Source of the DNA: Dehalococcoidales bacterium | GTDB lineage: Bacteria > Chloroflexota > Dehalococcoidia > Dehalococcoidales > GCA-2688105 | Direction of reading: 5' to 3' | DNA: 10,853 bases | Assembly (NCBI GenBank): GCA_030640255.1 | Contig: DAOWJS010000094.1 | Coordinates: forward strand, 1-10,853 | Shown here: positions 1 through 6,236 of the stretch, piece after piece | How the letters are laid out: the number at the start of each line of letters is the position of its first letter | Numbering within the stretch: position 1 is the stretch's first letter | Made by a program: the position numbers and the translations under genes | The notes under the pieces: model-generated | The model's database searches: none | Told to the model about the DNA's origin: nothing | The model's input: the letters and a program-made list of their open reading frames with translations, nothing else

Positions 1-2
1 AG

Positions 3-215
3 TTTTGCGCCTCGTTACAAATGAGTTTACCCGGCGCAGCGAAAGTCAACCAGCTGTTTCAAAGCAGATTAGAAGCCTGGGCAGATTTAGTAAAGAATAA
101 AGACAGACGGAAATTTATCCGAAAAATGAATACCTTGAGAAATAGACTTGAGAAAGATGACCCTGATTTATCGAGGGCTTACCAAAATATGTACAAGCTC
201 ATAGAAGGGCTATAG
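3..215 (+). CDS. C-terminal end of a probable prephenate dehydrogenase (5' truncated)
   Basis: The reading frame is open from the window edge to the TAG at 213-215, so this is the tail of a longer gene; the ATG at 21 is probably an internal Met. About 70 residues are visible. They are mostly helical and charged, with the pattern LVKNKDRRKFIRKM followed by a DPDLSRAYQNMYKLIE-like end. That resembles the C-terminal helical dimerisation region of prephenate dehydrogenase (TyrA; NAD(P)-dependent conversion of prephenate to 4-hydroxyphenylpyruvate, tyrosine pathway), where a 'KD+..F...M' segment and a terminal 'A...SD/YK.I' helix recur. The catalytic domain is outside the window, so the call rests on C-terminal resemblance only. 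It converges on the ETF-QO gene across a 61-bp gap in which I see no convincing terminator. Confidence 0.5.
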   Translation, partial: FCASLQMSLPGAAKVNQLFQSRLEAWADLVKNKDRRKFIRKMNTLRNRLEKDDPDLSRAYQNMYKLIEGL

Positions 216-276
216 AAGTTATTTGAGTCGTGGCGAGATTATAAACCAAAACCGACTTAGCCTTTCCCACTAAAAA

Positions 277-1905
277 CTACATCACTTTGTATTTGGGACC
301 GTCTCCTCCCTCGGGAACCTCCCACTTGATATTCTGGAGGGGGCACTTTACCCGGCAAGTCTGACAATGCAGACAGTTTGACGGGCTTAACATCACCTTG
401 TGGTCTTCAAATTTATATACCTCTCCGGGACAAAATAATTCACAGGGGTGGCACCCGTATTCCTCCCCACAGGTAATACACTCCATAGGGTCTAAGAAGG
501 TAATATGGGAAGGCTCATCCTCTCGGTGGACAGTCCCGGACAGACTAACATCAGTCAGCCGGTCAATACCACCGTTGTATCGCCTTCCCAGCTTGGACTT
601 TCTCATGCCTTCATAATCTGGTTTAGTGCCTAATCTAATCGGAATCCGCTGCTGGACAAATGTCAGCGGTGCCCCCAGATATACGCCAGCTCTCCCCGCC
701 TTGGTAAAAACCTGCCTATAATTCCTCCCCCCGTCCATATCTTTCATAACAAAACTTTCCGCCAGTCGGTCTTCATATCTCTTCAGGCCCCACTTGGAGA
801 AAGCGTTGTGTTCAATAGCATTAAGAATAGCCTCGGCAGCCACCATCCCCGATTTGATGGCATAATGCAGCCCCTTAAGCTTTCTTACGTTAGTCAAACC
901 GGCAGCGTCCCCAATCAGAACGGCACCATTGGCGACCAGCTCCGGTATTGAATAATAGCCACTTTCGGGGAGTGTTTTGGCTCCATAACCTACCACCTCT
1001 CCACCCTCAAGCAATTTTCGGATAAATCTATGGGACTTAAACACCTGAAGCTCCCGTTGGGGATTGAGGTCACAATACCTCCAGTCCAGAGCTAGAATGA
1101 GGGCTACGGCGACTACATTTTTCCCCAGGCTATACATGGTGCCGCCGCCAAAAACATCAGGGGTAAGCAGTCTATTGGGGAAACCCATGGTATGTATCAC
1201 CCGGTTAGGTCCAAAGTTATTTTCTTCGGGCAATCTAATAATCTCCTTAACTCCAACCGAGTAAACCTGTGGATTTCTACCATCACCAAGATTAAATCTT
1301 TTCACCAAATCCTCGGCTAACAGACCTAAAGAACCTTCACCAAGGACGGTTACTTTTGCCTCCAGCATTTCTCCTGGTACGTAGTTTGATTGTGGCTTCC
1401 CATCCTTATCTAACCCTTTATCGCCGAGCTTTATCCCGGTAACAAAATTATCCTCTACAATAATCTCCTTAGCGGCAAAACCGGTATATATCTCAACCCC
1501 AAGTCCTCGGGCAATACCAGCCAGCCAACTAACCAGCTCACTAACCGAAATAATGTAGTCCCCCTTATGATGCATAGGTGATGGTACCAAAATTTCAGGA
1601 ATCTTTATCGCCAATCCACCGGTCAAGAGGAAAATTAACTCATCTCTCTCTACTCTATTCGCCAGCATCTTGGCGGCAAATCCGCTCTGGCTCTCCCTCC
1701 AGTCAGGAATTAACTCATCCAAAACATCGGCTTCAAAGACAGCTCCCGACAGATTATGCTGACCAAGTTTATCCGCTTTTTCTATGACCACGACTGACTC
1801 ATCTCTTCCCTTTTGATTAAGCAGTTGTTTCAGCTTTATCGCCCCAGCCAAGCTTGCCGGACCGGCCCCAACGAATAACACATCCGTCTTATTTAAAGCC
1901 TTCAC
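277..1905 (-). CDS. ETF:quinone oxidoreductase (FixC-like) fused to a FixX-like ferredoxin domain
   Basis: This 542-residue flavoprotein takes electrons from ETF and passes them to the membrane quinone pool. The N-terminal FAD-binding Rossmann motif is VGAGPAS (residues 12-18). The family segment GDYIISVSELVSWL lies mid-protein. The second FAD motif, GDAAGLTNVRKLKGLHYAIKSG, matches the GxxPGFxNVPKxKGxHxAMKSG region of known ETF-QOs. The C-terminus is a ferredoxin domain with cysteines at 476, 479, 485, 488, 492, 511, 514, 517 and 521, ending in the typical PEGGDGPKY tail. The length is normal for bacterial ETF-QO. The start is GTG at 1905-1903, sharing one base with the TAG of the upstream etf gene and preceded by a good Shine-Dalgarno, so translation is probably coupled. 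Unlike mitochondrial ETF-QO, it has enough cysteines for two clusters. Confidence 0.93.
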   Translation of the reverse strand: MKALNKTDVLFVGAGPASLAGAIKLKQLLNQKGRDESVVVIEKADKLGQHNLSGAVFEADVLDELIPDWRESQSGFAAKMLANRVERDELIFLLTGGLAIKIPEILVPSPMHHKGDYIISVSELVSWLAGIARGLGVEIYTGFAAKEIIVEDNFVTGIKLGDKGLDKDGKPQSNYVPGEMLEAKVTVLGEGSLGLLAEDLVKRFNLGDGRNPQVYSVGVKEIIRLPEENNFGPNRVIHTMGFPNRLLTPDVFGGGTMYSLGKNVVAVALILALDWRYCDLNPQRELQVFKSHRFIRKLLEGGEVVGYGAKTLPESGYYSIPELVANGAVLIGDAAGLTNVRKLKGLHYAIKSGMVAAEAILNAIEHNAFSKWGLKRYEDRLAESFVMKDMDGGRNYRQVFTKAGRAGVYLGAPLTFVQQRIPIRLGTKPDYEGMRKSKLGRRYNGGIDRLTDVSLSGTVHREDEPSHITFLDPMECITCGEEYGCHPCELFCPGEVYKFEDHKVMLSPSNCLHCQTCRVKCPLQNIKWEVPEGGDGPKYKVM

Positions 1906-3806
1906 TAGTCTCCTCCCTGCGAATTCAATACATTAATAAGTTCAGGGACTATCTCTTCCAGATTGCCAATTATTCCATAATCAGCGACCTTGAAAATTCG
2001 GGCGTTTGAATCTTTATTTATTGCCAGGATAATATCAGAGCTTTGCATGCCGGTCAGATGTTGCACGGCTCCAGAAATACCAATAGCAACATATAACCTG
2101 GGCTTGACGGTCTGACCGGTCTGGCCAACCTGATGGCTGCGGTCGATAAATCCCGACTCAACTGCCAGCCTTGAAGCCCCCACCATAGCTTCCTGGTCTA
2201 AGAATTTACCCAGGCTCTCAGCCAATGGAGGTATATATTGGTCAAAACACTCTTTTGTCTTCAAGCCCCTGCCGCCACTAACAATCACCCTGGCATCCTT
2301 AAGCTCAGAGGTAAATGGGCGATACTCAGCAGAAATTATCCTGACTCCTAAATCAGCTTCAGTTATATTGGGGGTATATTCAACAACTTCCCCCTTCCTT
2401 GTTTTGTCAGGCTCTAAAGCCTGCATCACCCCCGGTCTGGCCGTAGACATCTGCACTGTTGAGTTTTGGGTAATGATGCTGGCCATTACATTGCCGCCTA
2501 ACGCTGGTCTGGTCTGCATTAAAATTCCTACATATTCTCGTCCACCCCGTTCAAAGTCAATTACGTCTAGTCCGGTACAATCAGCTGTCAACCCTGAGTC
2601 TGAGCTATAAGCAACCCTTGGTCCGAGCTCCCTGCCCAGAGGGGTAGCACTAAACAACATCATCTGGGGTTTATATTTTTCAATCAGCCCTGAAATGGCT
2701 TTGGTATAGGGAACCGGCAGAAAATTCTCCAGCAACTTATGCTCGGCAATATAAACCCTATCCGCCCCATAGGCTATCAACTCTTCAGATAACCCTTTTA
2801 TATCCTTACCCACCACAACTGCGCCAACCTTTTCACCCAGCGGACTGGCTAACTCGGTGGCTTTGCCCAATAACTCAAAGGAGGCAGGGTTTATTTCTCC
2901 CCCCTCCTGTTCGGCATATATCCAGACATCCCCTTTATAATCGCTCTCTTTCCCTTCCGGAAGTTGATACTTGGGCTTTTCGACTTCTTCAATAACCTCT
3001 ACTTCGGTGGTATACTTCTCTTTCAGCATCCTTACCAGTTTCCCTAAATCATTCTCAAAAACACAAGTCCTCTGGCTAACTTCCTTGGGAGAAAATATTT
3101 TTACTACATTGGTTCTAGAGCCGGCTAACCCGATGCGAGATTCATCGGCATTTATATCATCAGCACTCCACTGGTAAAGCTCTTGTGAATACGCCCACCG
3201 TGTTCTACTGAACGTAGCATTTAATGGCTGCGTCCATTCGGTAACCGTCACCAGACAAGGATAATTTTCCGAGGTTACTGTCTCGGTGCCTCTTCTGGTT
3301 ATTCTTTCCACTCTCAAGCTTCCATTATCAAAGCGAAAAGTGGTGGCATAGGCTATATGCCCTATGCCAAGTTCTTCAGCAATTTGCGGAGGAACTTGAG
3401 CAGTATCACCATCAATTGACTGCATGCCAGAGACAATTATATAGTTTCTATCACCTTTAAATATCTCTTTTTCAATTTTTCTTATTGCCTGAGCTAGCGG
3501 GTAAGCGGTAGCGGCAGTATCAGCGCCACCAAGCTTTCTATCCGTTAACAGAACACCAACATCAATGCCAATAGATAAAGAATATCTCAAGACCTCTTCG
3601 GCAAAAGGCGGACCCATAGTTAAACTAACTGTCTTGCCCTTACGCTGCTCTCTCATCCTTAAGCCGAATGTCAATGCCTGTTTATCAAGTTCATTGCAGA
3701 CATTATCCAATAGACCTCTTTTTAATATGCCCTTCTCCCAATCCCAAGCCTCTTTAGGGATATTCTTTATATCGGGTACTTGCTTGATTAAAACTATGTA
3801 GTTCAT
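1905..3806 (-). CDS. Fused electron-transfer flavoprotein, EtfB-EtfA in one chain (FixA-FixB order)
   Basis: This 633-residue protein joins the two normally separate ETF subunits. Residues 1-265 are EtfB/FixA-like: the N-terminus is MNYIVLIKQVPD, and the nucleotide loop SGMQSIDGDTAQ is at 126-137. Residues 291-633 are EtfA/FixB-like: KGDVWIYAEQ at the start, TRPALGGNVMA near 432-442, and the FAD domain SGGRGLK (510-516), GASRLAVESG (543-552), GQTGQTVKP (561-569), GISGAVQHLTGM (576-587) and AINKDSNARIF (595-605). A linker of about 25 residues joins the halves. ETF carries electrons from acyl-CoA or similar dehydrogenases to ETF-QO, encoded directly downstream. The DGDTAQ loop resembles electron-bifurcating EtfBs (which have DGDTAQVGP) more than the DDDxxQ type of mitochondrial ETF, but here it continues VPP. 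The ATG at 3806 follows GGGGAG, about 12 nt upstream. No frameshift is evident, so the fusion looks genuine. Confidence 0.93.
   Translation of the reverse strand: MNYIVLIKQVPDIKNIPKEAWDWEKGILKRGLLDNVCNELDKQALTFGLRMREQRKGKTVSLTMGPPFAEEVLRYSLSIGIDVGVLLTDRKLGGADTAATAYPLAQAIRKIEKEIFKGDRNYIIVSGMQSIDGDTAQVPPQIAEELGIGHIAYATTFRFDNGSLRVERITRRGTETVTSENYPCLVTVTEWTQPLNATFSRTRWAYSQELYQWSADDINADESRIGLAGSRTNVVKIFSPKEVSQRTCVFENDLGKLVRMLKEKYTTEVEVIEEVEKPKYQLPEGKESDYKGDVWIYAEQEGGEINPASFELLGKATELASPLGEKVGAVVVGKDIKGLSEELIAYGADRVYIAEHKLLENFLPVPYTKAISGLIEKYKPQMMLFSATPLGRELGPRVAYSSDSGLTADCTGLDVIDFERGGREYVGILMQTRPALGGNVMASIITQNSTVQMSTARPGVMQALEPDKTRKGEVVEYTPNITEADLGVRIISAEYRPFTSELKDARVIVSGGRGLKTKECFDQYIPPLAESLGKFLDQEAMVGASRLAVESGFIDRSHQVGQTGQTVKPRLYVAIGISGAVQHLTGMQSSDIILAINKDSNARIFKVADYGIIGNLEEIVPELINVLNSQGGD
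1911..1918 (-). promoter_or_regulatory. Shine-Dalgarno fixing the GTG start of the ETF-QO gene
   Basis: Read on the minus strand this is AGGGAGGA, followed by GACTA and GTG at 1905. It lies inside the end of the fused etf gene, whose TAG overlaps the GTG by one base. No ATG in this frame has a comparable site nearby, and the GTG puts the FAD motif at the usual distance from the N-terminus. Confidence 0.75.
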
Positions 3807-3852
3807 TCTCTTTGTTCTCTCCCCTTGCTTACTCTTTCGTGGTCAAGCTCCT

Positions 3853-3881
3853 ATACTATCACAAGCCTACTTGCCCAGCAA
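3853..3881 (-). promoter_or_regulatory. Candidate promoter of the etfBA - ETF-QO operon
   Basis: On the minus strand, TTGCTG (3881-3876) is separated by 17 nt from TAGTAT (3858-3853). The TG placed one base before the -10 makes an extended -10. Transcription would start near 3846, about 40 nt ahead of the ATG at 3806. The hexamers are only partial matches to consensus, so this is the best candidate in the divergent spacer and not a firm call. Confidence 0.4.
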
Positions 3882-3887
3882 ACCTAT

Positions 3888-3915
3888 TTGCCATCGTTAC
3901 CGCCACCGTGATAAA
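3888..3915 (+). promoter_or_regulatory. Candidate promoter of surE
   Basis: TTGCCA (3888-3893, five of six consensus positions) is followed after 16 nt by GATAAA (3910-3915, four of six). Transcription would begin near 3922, leaving a short leader before the ATG at 3944. It lies between the divergent etf and surE starts. Confidence 0.4.
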
Positions 3916-3943
3916 CTGCGGGGTAAAAACCGGGGAATCCTAT

Positions 3944-4723
3944 ATGAAGATACTGGTAACTAATGATGATGGAATATTTGCCGAAGGGCTGTGGGCACTG
4001 GTTAAGGAACTAGAGAACATCGCCCAGGTAATAGTCGTAGCTCCGGATATGGAGCGGAGTGCCACAGGCACTGCCGTTACCCTGCGCCAGCCATTAAGAG
4101 TCCAAAGAGTGAGACCAATGGTGCCGGGAATAGAAACCTACTCAGTAGAGGGCACTCCGGCCGACAGTGTCATCCTGGCACTAGGTAAACTGATTAAAAA
4201 CAAGATAGACCTGGTCGTTTCGGGCATAAACCAGGGGCCAAATCTGGGTAATGATGTGCTTATCTCAGGGACAGTGGGTGCCGCCCTGCAAGGCTACCTG
4301 CATGGTTCCCCCGCCCTTGCCATCTCCATAGAAGCCGGGGATAACCTCTACTTGGATAATGCGGCTAAATTGGCCGCCTTGCTAGCTAAAAAGATTGACT
4401 CCCATGCCTTATCCACCAATATCTTCCTCAATGTAAACCTGCCTAACTTGCCCCTAGCCCAAATCAAGGGGATAAAGATTACCCGATTAGCCAGCGAGAG
4501 TCATATCAACACCGTTGAAGAGAGACACGATGGGAAACAGGCATACTACTGGCTGGTGCGTCACCAGATTAACAAGAATGCTGAAAGAGAAAGCGATATA
4601 GGGGCAATAGAGCAGGGTAATATCTCCATCACCCCTCTGCATACCAATCTCTCCAATAGGAACTTACCCCCCATCACCGATAGTCTATGCTCTGAGCTTT
4701 GGCAGGAACTACAGAGGCAGTAG
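3944..4723 (+). CDS. surE: 5'/3'-nucleotidase SurE (survival protein)
   Basis: SurE is a metal-dependent phosphatase that removes phosphate from 5'- and 3'-nucleoside monophosphates, and often short polyphosphate, in the cytoplasm. At the chosen start the protein is 259 residues, the usual family size. It opens MKILVTNDDGIFAEGL, with metal-binding Asp8-Asp9 in the NDDG motif. APDMERSATG carries the metal-site Ser39, and SGINQGPNLGNDVLISGTVG (93-112) carries the conserved Asn96. The frame stays open 44 codons further upstream to an ATG at 3812, but that extension has no family resemblance. The ATG at 3944 has GGGGAA about 7 nt before it, so I place the start there. It is divergent from the etf operon and ends just before the promoter of the pantothenate cluster, so it is probably its own unit. 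Confidence 0.93.
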   Translation: MKILVTNDDGIFAEGLWALVKELENIAQVIVVAPDMERSATGTAVTLRQPLRVQRVRPMVPGIETYSVEGTPADSVILALGKLIKNKIDLVVSGINQGPNLGNDVLISGTVGAALQGYLHGSPALAISIEAGDNLYLDNAAKLAALLAKKIDSHALSTNIFLNVNLPNLPLAQIKGIKITRLASESHINTVEERHDGKQAYYWLVRHQINKNAERESDIGAIEQGNISITPLHTNLSNRNLPPITDSLCSELWQELQRQ

Positions 4724-4744
4724 GTAATAGTAAAATCTCCGCTA

Positions 4745-4773
4745 TTGACAAACCAGACTTAGCCTTATACAAT
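4745..4773 (+). promoter_or_regulatory. Sigma-70-type promoter of the pantothenate operon leader
   Basis: A perfect -35 TTGACA (4745-4750) is followed after exactly 17 nt by TACAAT (4768-4773), a five-of-six -10. Transcription should start near 4780, giving a leader of about 150 nt that contains the pan hairpins and a terminator. The same two hexamers with the same spacing drive the tRNA cluster at 10385, which supports the reading. It starts about 20 bp after the surE stop. Confidence 0.8.
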
Positions 4774-4790
4774 AAATCAGTAGCGGTTAT

Positions 4791-4873
4791 TAGCCATCGA
4801 CCTATCTGGCGGTGAGCTCTTAAAAAGTTTATTAATAACCTAAGTCGCTTGGATCGGATACGACCGAGACGGC
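4791..4873 (+). promoter_or_regulatory. Tandem pan RNA motif (two hairpins, each with two bulged adenosines)
   Basis: Hairpin 1: AGC 4792-4794 pairs with GCT 4816-4818, A4815 bulges, five pairs follow (CATCG 4795-4799 with CGGTG 4810-4814), A4800 bulges, then CC 4801-4802 pairs with GG 4808-4809 around a 5-nt loop. Hairpin 2: GTCG 4844-4847 pairs with CGGC 4870-4873, A4869 bulges, five pairs follow (CTTGG 4848-4852 with CCGAG 4864-4868), A4853 bulges, then TC 4854-4855 pairs with GA 4862-4863 around a 6-nt loop. The layout is the same in both, including five pairs between the bulges. The pan motif, known from leaders of pantothenate genes in Chloroflexi, Firmicutes and deltaproteobacteria, is a hairpin with two conserved bulged A's, often in tandem. 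Position, architecture and downstream panD-panB-panC all agree. The assignment is from memory of the motif, not a covariance search. Confidence 0.85.
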
Positions 4874-4889
4874 AAGAAATTGCTTTTTG

Positions 4890-4925
4890 AATGCCTTCTC
4901 TGGCTGTGTCGGAGAGGGCATTTTT
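4890..4925 (+). terminator. Intrinsic terminator in the pan leader (attenuator)
   Basis: The arm 4891-4900 pairs with 4912-4921 in ten base pairs, with one T-G wobble, around a loop of about 11 nt. TTTTT follows at 4921-4925. It lies after the tandem pan hairpins and before the first gene of the pantothenate operon, so it most likely serves as a regulated attenuator. Simple end-of-transcript termination for surE is less likely, because a strong promoter lies between surE and this hairpin. Confidence 0.8.
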
Positions 4926-4954
4926 ATATGAGCTTGGCTCGGTGGAAAACTAAA

Positions 4955-5818
4955 ATGCTTAGATTGGGCTTTATTGGCGCCGGAAGTGTAGGCACTGCCC
5001 TAGCGGTTAGGTTGAGCAGTAAGGGCTACCGTGTCGTAGCTGTATCCAGCCGGAGCCAGGCTTCAGCTAAAAACCTGGCACAGGCAGTTAGCGGTTGCCA
5101 GACCCTCAATAATAAGCAAGCTGTGGCTGACGCTGCTGAGCTTATCTTCATTACTACCCCGGATGATGCTATTGCTTCTGCAGCCTCGGCAATACAATGG
5201 CACGCTGGGCAGAGTGTAGTTCACTGTAGTGGTGCTGATTCAACCGACATTCTGGAGCCGGCTCAGAAACAAGGTGCCCACACCGGCGTCTTCCACCCCC
5301 TTCAGACATTTGCCAGCGTAAGACAGGCTATAGAAAACATGCCCGGCTCAACCTTTGCCCTTGAGGCTGAGGAGCCCCTACTAAACACCCTTAAGGATAT
5401 GGCTATTGCCCTTGGCGGTCATTGGATAGAGCTAAAGGCAAAGGATAAGGTAATCTATCATGCCGCCGCCGTCATCGCCTGCAACTATATGGTAACCCTG
5501 GTCAAGTTGGCTACCGACCTGTGGCAAACCTTCGCCATCCCGCCACATCAAGCTACCCAGGCTCTACTACCACTGATACGGGGGACGATTCACAATATTG
5601 ATACCGTCGGTATACCCCAGTGCCTCACCGGACCAATTGCCCGTGGTGACACCGGGACTATCAAGAAGCACCTTGAGGCCCTACAAAAAATAGCCCCTGA
5701 CCTACTTTCCACCTATCGGGAACTTGGGCGGCAAACCATCCCTATTGCTCTGGCCAAGGGGAGAATAAACCAGCACCAGGCACAGGAGCTGGAGGCGATA
5801 CTAAAACACCCCGAATAA
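4955..5818 (+). CDS. Rossmann-fold DUF2520 reductase, probable ketopantoate reductase
   Basis: The 287-residue protein has an N-terminal NAD(P)-binding Rossmann fold, with GAGSVG at 8-13 and an SSR after strand 2. Family hallmarks follow: HCSGA (90-94), FHPLQTF (113-119), YHAAAVIACNY (168-178) and GPIARGD (226-232). The helical C-terminal half is of the 6-phosphogluconate dehydrogenase/DUF2520 type. It is the first gene after the pan leader and is followed by panD, panB and panC. No PanE is seen, so the missing step, NAD(P)H reduction of 2-dehydropantoate to pantoate, is the obvious role. I recall a ketopantoate reductase described as PanG in Francisella and believe it is of this type, but cannot confirm that here. 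The frame extends upstream to 4880 and 4928, but those codons lie inside or against the terminator. ATG 4955 follows GGTGGA at 8 nt and gives the correct N-terminus. Confidence 0.8.
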   Translation: MLRLGFIGAGSVGTALAVRLSSKGYRVVAVSSRSQASAKNLAQAVSGCQTLNNKQAVADAAELIFITTPDDAIASAASAIQWHAGQSVVHCSGADSTDILEPAQKQGAHTGVFHPLQTFASVRQAIENMPGSTFALEAEEPLLNTLKDMAIALGGHWIELKAKDKVIYHAAAVIACNYMVTLVKLATDLWQTFAIPPHQATQALLPLIRGTIHNIDTVGIPQCLTGPIARGDTGTIKKHLEALQKIAPDLLSTYRELGRQTIPIALAKGRINQHQAQELEAILKHPE

Positions 5819-5847
5819 ATAAAAATCAATTATTAAGGGAGGGGCTG

Positions 5848-6225
5848 ATGAGAATAATGCTTAGAAGTAAAATCCACCGAGCTCGGGTTACCAACCTCAA
5901 CATTGATTACGAAGGCAGCATTACTATTGACCAGAAGCTTATGGAAGCCGCCGACATCCTTCCCTACGAGCAGGTGCAGGTGCTAAATCTCAACAATGGT
6001 GCCCGTTTTAGCACCTATGCCATTGAGGGAGCTAGAGGCAGCGGTGAAATCTGCCTGAATGGCGCCGCCGCCAGACTGGCTGCCAAGGGAGATTCTATCA
6101 TCATCCTGTCCTACTGCCAGGTTGAGGATGACCAAGCCCACCATTTTATACCCAAACTGGTATATGTTGATGCCAAAAACACCATCACTGAAACTAAACG
6201 AGCCGTCGAGACCATACCTTTCTAA
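5848..6225 (+). CDS. panD: Aspartate 1-decarboxylase PanD (pyruvoyl enzyme precursor)
   Basis: PanD converts L-aspartate to beta-alanine, one of the two halves of pantothenate. The 125-residue length is typical. The self-cleavage site is the Gly23-Ser24 bond in YEGSITID; Ser24 becomes the catalytic pyruvoyl group of the alpha chain. SKIHRARVT near the N-terminus carries the conserved Lys8, His10 and Arg11, and the core NGARFSTYAI...GEICLNGAAARL is characteristic. ATG 5848 has a purine-rich Shine-Dalgarno, AAGGGAGGGG, at 5835-5844. A second ATG nine bases later is possible but less well spaced. It lies 29 bp after the DUF2520 gene and 11 bp before panB, so it is in the same operon. A PanZ-type maturation factor is not visible here. 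Confidence 0.96.
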   Translation: MRIMLRSKIHRARVTNLNIDYEGSITIDQKLMEAADILPYEQVQVLNLNNGARFSTYAIEGARGSGEICLNGAAARLAAKGDSIIILSYCQVEDDQAHHFIPKLVYVDAKNTITETKRAVETIPF

Positions 6226-6236
6226 AGGAGAAACCA

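Noticed and set aside
216..276. Possible bidirectional terminator between the first gene and ETF-QO
   Set aside because: Only a 5-bp inverted pair (AGTCG 226-230, CGACT 253-257) with a 22-nt loop and no T-run; too weak to call.
3812..3943. N-terminal extension of surE by 44 codons
   Set aside because: The extension has no resemblance to SurE, covers the divergent promoter region, and ATG 3944 has both the family N-terminus and a ribosome-binding site.
4880..4954. Upstream starts of the DUF2520 gene at 4880 and 4928
   Set aside because: They lie within or against the intrinsic terminator, and the Rossmann fold begins directly at ATG 4955.
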